This document shows positions 56,762 to 64,000 of a DNA stretch of 64,000 bases, piece after piece (position 1 is the first letter of the stretch; each line of letters opens with the position of its first letter). The DNA is taken from assembly GCA_012728295.1 (NCBI GenBank), contig JAAYFJ010000012.1, forward strand, positions 39,087 through 103,086, in the 5' to 3' direction. Source of the DNA: Tissierellia bacterium. Lineage in GTDB: Bacteria > Bacillota > Clostridia > Tissierellales > Peptoniphilaceae. Position numbers and translations under genes: made by a program. Under the pieces are notes generated by a model that did not search any database, was not told where the DNA came from, and was given only the letters and a program-made list of their open reading frames with translations.

Positions 56762-57340
56762 ATGATAGATTTTGTTAAAGGAACTTTAGTTTACAAAGGC
56801 ATAGATTACGCTATAGTTGACCATGGTGGAATAGGTTTGAGAATTTACTCGTCGGTCTATAGTTTAGAACAAATTGAAGATGGTGAGGAAGTTCATTTTT
56901 ATACTTATTTAGTGATGAGGGAAGATGGAATGTTTTTGTTCGGTTTCGTTCATCCTCAAGAGATGCAAATGTTTGAACTGCTGATAACTGTAAAGGGTGT
57001 AGGCCCTAAAGTTGCAATAGGAGTACTATCAGGATTAAGGCCATCAACTTTGGAGGGAGCTATATTACAAAATGATGTTACAATGCTTACAAAAGCTCCT
57101 GGAATTGGCAAGAAAACTGCTGAGAGAATAATTTTGGAGTTAAAAGACAAAGTTCAAGGAGTCGGATCAGAAGACGAAGATTTGGCTAGAGAGCCGATTG
57201 TAGGCGATGATGATGTGATTGAAGCGCTTATGTCCTTAGGTTATGCTCGTCATGAAGTGCTAGGTGTCTTACCTGCAATCGATGATAAGCTTCCACTTGA
57301 AGAACGCATGAAACAGGCTCTGAAGAGATTGATGCAATAG
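56762..57340 (+). CDS. ruvA: Holliday junction branch migration protein RuvA
   Basis: DNA-binding tetramer subunit of 192 residues that targets RuvB to junctions. An N-terminal OB fold ([13 protein letters not shown]) precedes two helix-hairpin-helix motifs ([33 protein letters not shown]) and a C-terminal RuvB-binding domain. Eight bases after ruvC. Confidence 0.96.
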   Translation: MIDFVKGTLVYKGIDYAIVDHGGIGLRIYSSVYSLEQIEDGEEVHFYTYLVMREDGMFLFGFVHPQEMQMFELLITVKGVGPKVAIGVLSGLRPSTLEGAILQNDVTMLTKAPGIGKKTAERIILELKDKVQGVGSEDEDLAREPIVGDDDVIEALMSLGYARHEVLGVLPAIDDKLPLEERMKQALKRLMQ

Positions 57341-57348
57341 GAGGTCTT

Positions 57349-58377
57349 ATGAGTAACCATGAAGACAGAATAATAAGTGGCACAAAGAGGCAAGAGGACC
57401 AAGCAGCGGAATTATCTCTAAGGCCAAAGTGGCTAAGTGATTATATAGGACAAGATAAAGTAAAAGAGCAGCTCTCTATTTTTATTGATGCTGCCAGGCA
57501 CAGAAGAGATGCTTTGGACCATTGTCTACTATATGGTCCACCAGGGCTAGGAAAGACGACTTTGGCTGGAATTATTGCCAACGAAATGGGTGTCAATATG
57601 CGTATTACATCAGGGCCTGCTATTGAAAGACCTGGTGATTTAGCAAGTATTTTGACGAATTTAGGCCAAGATGACGTTCTATTTATTGATGAAATTCATA
57701 GGATTAATAGAACTGTTGAAGAAGTTTTATATCCTGCCATGGAAGACTTTGCATTAGATATTATTATAGGTAAGGGGCCAACTGCTAGGTCTGTAAGATT
57801 AGATTTAAATAGATTTACGTTAATAGGAGCCACTACAAGGGCAGGGTTATTGACCTCGCCTCTAAGAGATCGATTTGGAGTTATGCTAAATTTAGAGCTT
57901 TATGACATAGAAAGCTTAACTACCATAATTAGGAGATCTGCTCAGATATTTGGAGTAGGTATAGATAGCGAAGGTGCAAAAGAAATTGCCAAGCGCTCTA
58001 GGGGAACTCCACGAATTGCTAACAGGTTATTAAAACGTGTTAGAGACTACGCACAGGTTATGCATGGTACCGATATCGATGTAAACATTGCAAAATCTGC
58101 GTTAAAACTGTTTGAAATAGATCATTTAGGATTAGATCAAGTTGATAGAAAGATATTACTTGCTTTAATAGAAAGCTTCCGTGGACAGCCTGTTGGGCTG
58201 GATACTTTAGCAGCAGCTACGGGAGAAGAAAAGGGTACTTTGGAAGATGTATATGAACCTTATTTATTGCAAATAGGATTTATTTCAAGGACGCCTAGGG
58301 GACGACAAGCTATGCCAAATGCATATGAACACATGGGAATCCCTTATGAACAAAATGAACAGGAGAGATTTATATGA
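57349..58377 (+). CDS. ruvB: Holliday junction branch migration ATPase RuvB
   Basis: AAA+ motor of 342 residues that drives branch migration. Walker A is [14 protein letters not shown], Walker B is FIDEIHRI, and [18 protein letters not shown] carries the sensor and arginine finger. A winged-helix C terminus follows. GGAGG precedes the ATG; its end overlaps spoIID by four bases. Confidence 0.97.
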   Translation: MSNHEDRIISGTKRQEDQAAELSLRPKWLSDYIGQDKVKEQLSIFIDAARHRRDALDHCLLYGPPGLGKTTLAGIIANEMGVNMRITSGPAIERPGDLASILTNLGQDDVLFIDEIHRINRTVEEVLYPAMEDFALDIIIGKGPTARSVRLDLNRFTLIGATTRAGLLTSPLRDRFGVMLNLELYDIESLTTIIRRSAQIFGVGIDSEGAKEIAKRSRGTPRIANRLLKRVRDYAQVMHGTDIDVNIAKSALKLFEIDHLGLDQVDRKILLALIESFRGQPVGLDTLAAATGEEKGTLEDVYEPYLLQIGFISRTPRGRQAMPNAYEHMGIPYEQNEQERFI

Positions 58378-59690
58378 TAAGAAAGATTGCAGCATCTATA
58401 TTGGCAGTACTTTGTTTAACTGTTTTTATTGCAAAAGCGGCTGATGCCAGGGTTCAAAATGGTTATTTAAGCGTAAAAATAGGCAAGGTTTTCAATCCTG
58501 GTGTAGAAGTCAAAGTGGAAGGAAACGGGCCACTGGTTATTAAGGACATGACTACAGGTCAAGCCATTCATAGTTTTGATGCTAATTCAGTGGTAGTGAC
58601 CTCCTCTAGCGAAGGAATTAATGTTGGTGGATACAAGTGGGTGGAAGAAAAGAGAGAAGAATTTATTGCTGGTGGAGCACCTATAGGAACAGCACCTCAA
58701 ATTACTGAGGTAGTGGCTCCAAGCAATGGACAACAATCGATTATTGAGAAGTTAAATCCTGAGACGACAGCAACGAATCAAGCGGTAGTTACTGGGGATT
58801 ATGTTATTAAAGGAATTAGTCAAAGATATATATTAGAGCCGGCAGTTGAGAATGCACAAATAACAGTAAATGGCAAAAAATACCATGGAGGTTTATACTT
58901 TATCAACAGCTCAGGAAACCTAACAGTTGTAAATAGGGTGGCTATTGAAGACTATCTAAAGGGTGTAGTTCCAAAAGAAATTGGACCATCATCTCCTCAT
59001 GAAGCTTTAAAGGCCCAAGCAATAGCATCAAGGAGCTTTGCTCTTAGTAATATTGATAAGTATAAGTCCAAAGGATATCAATTGGATGATACTCCTTATT
59101 CACAGGTTTACTTTGGAATTGGTGGTGAAGCTGAGACTAGTAATAAAGCAATTGCTGAAACTGCAGGAATTGTAGGCTATTACAATGGCAAGGTTGCAAG
59201 CTTGATATTTGGTGCATCTACTGGTGGTGTATCGGAATCGGCAAAGCAAGTTTGGGGAGGAGATATTCCATACCTTATTTCCGTAGATGATCCATATTCT
59301 TTAAACGTCGAATATGCTAATTGGGAAGTTAAGATGCCATTGTCTGAATTAAGTGCTAAGCTGGCGGGAACAAAGTATAATGTTGGCTCCGTTCAAGCGA
59401 TAGAAATAGTCGAAACCACACCACAGCATACAGTAAAAAAAATGAATATTATTGGCGCAGATGGCACTAAAGAGATTTCTGGTGATGCGTTCCGTAGCTA
59501 TATTGGCGATTTTAAAGTCATGTCCACATGGTTTACTGTGGTAATTGAAGGCGATCAAGTAGTGGTAAATGGTCATGGTTTTGGTCATAGAGTAGGGATG
59601 AGTCAGCACGGTGCAATTGCAATGGCAAAACAAGGCCTTGGGGCTAGAGATATTTTGTCACACTATTATCCTTCGGTTAAAGTTGACTAG
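58374..59690 (+). CDS. spoIID: SpoIID/LytB domain protein
   Basis: Secreted or membrane-anchored protein of 438 residues. A signal peptide (about 1-24) and an N-terminal SPOR-like/unknown region precede the SpoIID domain, with [33 protein letters not shown] and [15 protein letters not shown]. In spore formers SpoIID is a lytic transglycosylase for engulfment; LytB-type homologues act in vegetative cells. The ruvB-spoIID-queA order is common in Clostridia. Other sporulation genes expected in this window are absent. Confidence 0.88.
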   Translation: MIRKIAASILAVLCLTVFIAKAADARVQNGYLSVKIGKVFNPGVEVKVEGNGPLVIKDMTTGQAIHSFDANSVVVTSSSEGINVGGYKWVEEKREEFIAGGAPIGTAPQITEVVAPSNGQQSIIEKLNPETTATNQAVVTGDYVIKGISQRYILEPAVENAQITVNGKKYHGGLYFINSSGNLTVVNRVAIEDYLKGVVPKEIGPSSPHEALKAQAIASRSFALSNIDKYKSKGYQLDDTPYSQVYFGIGGEAETSNKAIAETAGIVGYYNGKVASLIFGASTGGVSESAKQVWGGDIPYLISVDDPYSLNVEYANWEVKMPLSELSAKLAGTKYNVGSVQAIEIVETTPQHTVKKMNIIGADGTKEISGDAFRSYIGDFKVMSTWFTVVIEGDQVVVNGHGFGHRVGMSQHGAIAMAKQGLGARDILSHYYPSVKVD

Positions 59691-59695
59691 TGGCC

Positions 59696-61854
<2,159 letters not shown>

Positions 61855-61874
61855 GAAGAAAAGGAGGTTGTTTA

Positions 61875-62153
61875 ATGAACGTTGATGTGCTCAAACAGAT
61901 GGCGCCGCTATTAATACTGGTACTGTTCTTTTATTTCGCAATGTATCGACCACAAAAGAAAAAAGAAACACGCGTTAAAGATATGAGAGCTAACCTAGCA
62001 GTAGGAGATAACATAATTAGCATTGGCGGTATTATGGGAAAAGTTATCGTGGTTAAAGAAGACATGATAACTATTGAAACAGGCGTCACCAAAACACGAG
62101 TTGACTTAATGAAATGGGCTGTAGGTAGTGTAGTAGGAGAAGAACAAGCTTAA
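61875..62153 (+). CDS. yajC: Sec translocon accessory protein YajC
   Basis: Small membrane protein of 92 residues with one N-terminal membrane segment (about 8-27) ending in FYFAMYRPQKKKE, and a cytosolic domain (VGDNIISIGGIMGKVIVVKE). It assists SecDF and YidC in export. AAAGGAGG precedes the ATG. Followed directly by the SCIFF peptide gene, a common clostridial order. Confidence 0.93.
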   Translation: MNVDVLKQMAPLLILVLFFYFAMYRPQKKKETRVKDMRANLAVGDNIISIGGIMGKVIVVKEDMITIETGVTKTRVDLMKWAVGSVVGEEQA

Positions 62154-62179
62154 CTGCACAGTGTTAAAGGAGGACAACC

Positions 62180-62326
62180 ATGAAATTGATTCGAACCCTT
62201 ACAGGGAAAAGTTTGAAAGAAACTGCGGCAAAAGGCGGATGTGGAGAATGTCAAACCTCTTGTCAATCTGCCTGTAAAACATCTTGCACTGTTGGAAACC
62301 AAAAGTGCGAAAATGAAGAACAATAA
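62180..62326 (+). CDS. scfA: Six-cysteine ranthipeptide precursor SCIFF
   Basis: RiPP precursor of 48 residues with six Cys at 21, 24, 28, 32, 36 and 43. The core reads GGCGECQTSCQSACKTSC, the nearly invariant SCIFF sequence, followed by TVGNQKCENEEQ. The leader (MKLIRTLTGKSLKETAA) is basic. The maturase links Cys side chains to residues at non-alpha carbons. AAAGGAGG stands before the ATG. The gene is too short for ordinary ORF lists. A hairpin separates it from its maturase gene. Confidence 0.95.
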   Translation: MKLIRTLTGKSLKETAAKGGCGECQTSCQSACKTSCTVGNQKCENEEQ

Positions 62327-62327
62327 A

Positions 62328-62357
62328 AAGTGGTGGTTTTACCACTTCTTTTTATTT
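62328..62357 (+). terminator. Terminator/attenuator between scfA and scfB
   Basis: AAGTGGT (62328-62334) pairs with ACCACTT (62341-62347), followed by CTTTTTATTTT. It should let more precursor than maturase mRNA be made. Confidence 0.75.
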
Positions 62358-62372
62358 TAGAAAGGTTTTTTT

Positions 62373-63728
62373 ATGGCAGATTATTTGATTCATAAATTTC
62401 AATATAAAGACAGATATTTTTTGCTAGATGCAGAAAGTGGTGCTGTTCACTTGGTAGAACCCATAGTTTACGATATGTTAGATGGGTTTATTGGTGGTGC
62501 AAAGGAAGATACAATAAATGCACTGTCTGATAAATACGATCTGGAGACACTGGAACTAGCCTGGGAGGAACTGAGTACAGTACAGGAGAATGGACTCTTT
62601 TTACAAGAGTATGTTCCGTTTAATTTCGAATATAATCCAGATAATATTATTAAGGCTATGTGTCTACACGTAGCCCATGATTGCAACCTAAGATGTACCT
62701 ATTGTTTTGCTTCGCAAGGAGATTTTCAAGGGACAAGATGCTTGATGGAGCTGGATACAGGGAAAAAGGCACTGGAGTTCTTAGCTAAGAACTCTGGAAA
62801 CAGGTACAATTTAGAAGTGGACTTTTTTGGTGGAGAGCCCATGATGAATTGGGATGTGGTTAAAGAACTGGTTGCATATGGAAGAGAGCTAGAAACTATT
62901 TATAATAAAAATTTTAGATTTACAATTACTACTAACGGACTTTTGTTAAATGAAGATAATATAGCATTTATTAATGAACATATGTCTAATGTAGTGCTTA
63001 GCCTAGATGGAAGAAGAGAAGTAAACGATAGGATGAGGTCTACGGTTAGTGGTAAAGGGAGCTATGATTTAATAGTTCCAAAGTTTCAAATGCTTGTTGG
63101 ATTAAGGGGAGATAAGGACTATTATATTCGAGGTACTTTTACTTCAAACAACTTGGATTTTAGCGAGGATGTAAAATTATATAAAGAACTGGGATTCAAT
63201 AAGACTTCCATGGAACCAGTTGTAACTGATCCAAGAGAGCCTTATGCTCTTCACCCTCACCACATGGATGAGATAATGAGACAATATGACAAGCTAACAG
63301 ATATGATGGAAGAAGAACTTAAAAACAAATCTGGTTTTTTATTTTTCCATTTTATGTTGGATTTAAACCAAGGTCCTTGTGTGGTAAAGAGAAGTGTAGG
63401 CTGTGGAGCTGGAAGCGAATACATTGCAGTGACACCAGAGGGCGATATTTATCCCTGTCATCAGTTTGTAGGTGAAGAAGAGTATAAACTGGGTAATCTA
63501 GATTCTGGCATTGCAAACAATATGATACGTGATAAATTTAAAGAAGCTAATATTATGACAAAGAGCTCTTGTAGCAGCTGTTGGGCAAAGTATTATTGCT
63601 CAGGGGGTTGCCATGCTAATGCTTACTATAATAATGGGAACATTTTAATACCCTATGAACCAGGCTGTGAGATGGAGAAAAAGAGGTTGGAATGCTCAAT
63701 TTATTTGAGTTCTATTGAGAAAGAATAG
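62373..63728 (+). CDS. scfB: SCIFF maturase (radical SAM, thioether-forming)
   Basis: Radical SAM/SPASM enzyme of 451 residues that installs thioether crosslinks in the SCIFF peptide. An N-terminal peptide-recognition (RRE-like) region (about 1-85) precedes the cluster motif CNLRCTYC (Cys104, 108, 111). The TIM-barrel core has DFFGGEPMMNW and TTNGLLLN. The C-terminal SPASM region carries many Cys (VGCGAGSEYIAVTPEGDIYP; CSSCWAKYYCSGGCHANAYY; EPGCEMEKKRLEC). AAAGG precedes the ATG. It directly follows scfA. Confidence 0.95.
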   Translation: MADYLIHKFQYKDRYFLLDAESGAVHLVEPIVYDMLDGFIGGAKEDTINALSDKYDLETLELAWEELSTVQENGLFLQEYVPFNFEYNPDNIIKAMCLHVAHDCNLRCTYCFASQGDFQGTRCLMELDTGKKALEFLAKNSGNRYNLEVDFFGGEPMMNWDVVKELVAYGRELETIYNKNFRFTITTNGLLLNEDNIAFINEHMSNVVLSLDGRREVNDRMRSTVSGKGSYDLIVPKFQMLVGLRGDKDYYIRGTFTSNNLDFSEDVKLYKELGFNKTSMEPVVTDPREPYALHPHHMDEIMRQYDKLTDMMEEELKNKSGFLFFHFMLDLNQGPCVVKRSVGCGAGSEYIAVTPEGDIYPCHQFVGEEEYKLGNLDSGIANNMIRDKFKEANIMTKSSCSSCWAKYYCSGGCHANAYYNNGNILIPYEPGCEMEKKRLECSIYLSSIEKE

Positions 63729-63747
63729 AGTGTGTTGGGGTGAATAG

Positions 63748-64000
63748 ATGAGTCGTTGGATAATGAAAAATAAGAAACCTGTAGAGGATATGTCCATATT
63801 AGAGAATTCTATTCATCCTCTAATCTTGAAACTACTCTACAATAGAGATGTGAATACAGTTGACAAAGTAATGGCTTTTTTAAAGCCAAATATCGAACTA
63901 CTCCCTTCTCCTTTGGAATTATATGGAGTTGCTGAAGCCGTAAAGCTAATAAATACCATGGGGGATGCTCACATTAGAGTTGTTGGTGACTATGATGTAG
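63748..64000 (+). CDS. recJ: Single-stranded-DNA exonuclease RecJ (5' part, cut by window)
   Basis: First 84 residues of a RecJ-like 5'-3' exonuclease. The N-terminal region ILENSIHPLILKLLYNRDV is followed by FLKPNIELLPSPLELYGV, and the visible end RVVGDYDV is the first half of the catalytic DYDxDG motif of DHH enzymes. ATG 63748 follows a GGGGTG-type site. The rest lies beyond the right edge. recJ beside scfB is a known clostridial neighbourhood. Confidence 0.88.
   Translation, partial: MSRWIMKNKKPVEDMSILENSIHPLILKLLYNRDVNTVDKVMAFLKPNIELLPSPLELYGVAEAVKLINTMGDAHIRVVGDYDV

Overview
The window is a stretch of AT-rich chromosome from a Gram-positive anaerobe of the class Clostridia, probably Peptostreptococcales/Tissierellales-like. 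The main evidence is gene order. It contains the hrcA-grpE-dnaK-dnaJ-prmA-rsmE-mtaB heat-shock operon behind CIRCE operators, phoH-pgpH-ybeY-dgkA-cdd-era-recO-glyQS-ppsR-dgt-dnaG-rpoD, ruvCAB-spoIID-queA-tgt-yajC, and the SCIFF ranthipeptide pair scfA-scfB. Strong A/G-rich ribosome binding sites and TTG/GTG starts fit this assignment. No insertion sequences, prophage, tRNA genes or CRISPR arrays were seen. The assignment is inferred from synteny and protein character; no database search was run.

Layout. 0-7 kb: a truncated ahpC, then nhaC and a decayed AlaX-like gene on the minus strand, comEC-holA, and convergent rpsT. 7-12.5 kb: an MBL-fold hydrolase, two tandem signal peptidase genes, lepA and hemW. 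12.5-20.6 kb: the seven-gene heat-shock operon with two CIRCE sites and an internal terminator after dnaK, then hinT. 20.6-22.3 kb: a minus-strand accessory cluster (23-aa peptide, secreted protein, 46-aa membrane peptide, eight-TM membrane protein) inserted between hinT and rpsU; this is the least explained part of the window. 22.7-25.9 kb: rpsU, nfeD, floA and an unknown membrane-anchored protein. 25.9-42.1 kb: sixteen closely packed genes from phoH to nif3, followed by rnpB. 42.7-47.1 kb: an NlpC/P60 hydrolase and a class A PBP whose 3' end carries a tandemly duplicated terminator. 47.3-51.2 kb: hflX, a YigZ-family gene, a CoA-binding protein, nadE and a YebC gene. 51.5-56.2 kb: macrodomain, GH18, zinc-dependent phospholipase-like, asnA and an unknown gene. 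56.2-64 kb: ruvCAB, spoIID, queA, tgt, yajC, scfA, scfB and the start of recJ.

How the genes work together. Most products serve core information processing and quality control: replication (holA, dnaG), transcription (rpoD), translation and tRNA/rRNA modification (lepA, rpsT, rpsU, glyQS, rsmE, prmA, mtaB, queA, tgt, trmK, ybeY, era, rnpB), recombination (ruvCAB, recO, recJ), protein folding (dnaK system) and envelope biogenesis (lepB pair, PBP, NlpC/P60, SpoIID/LytB, yajC). Sporulation genes that sit at fixed places in this synteny in spore formers (gpr and spoIIP near lepA; yqfC and yqfD before phoH) are absent, while a SpoIID-domain gene remains. This suggests, but does not prove, a lineage that has lost sporulation.
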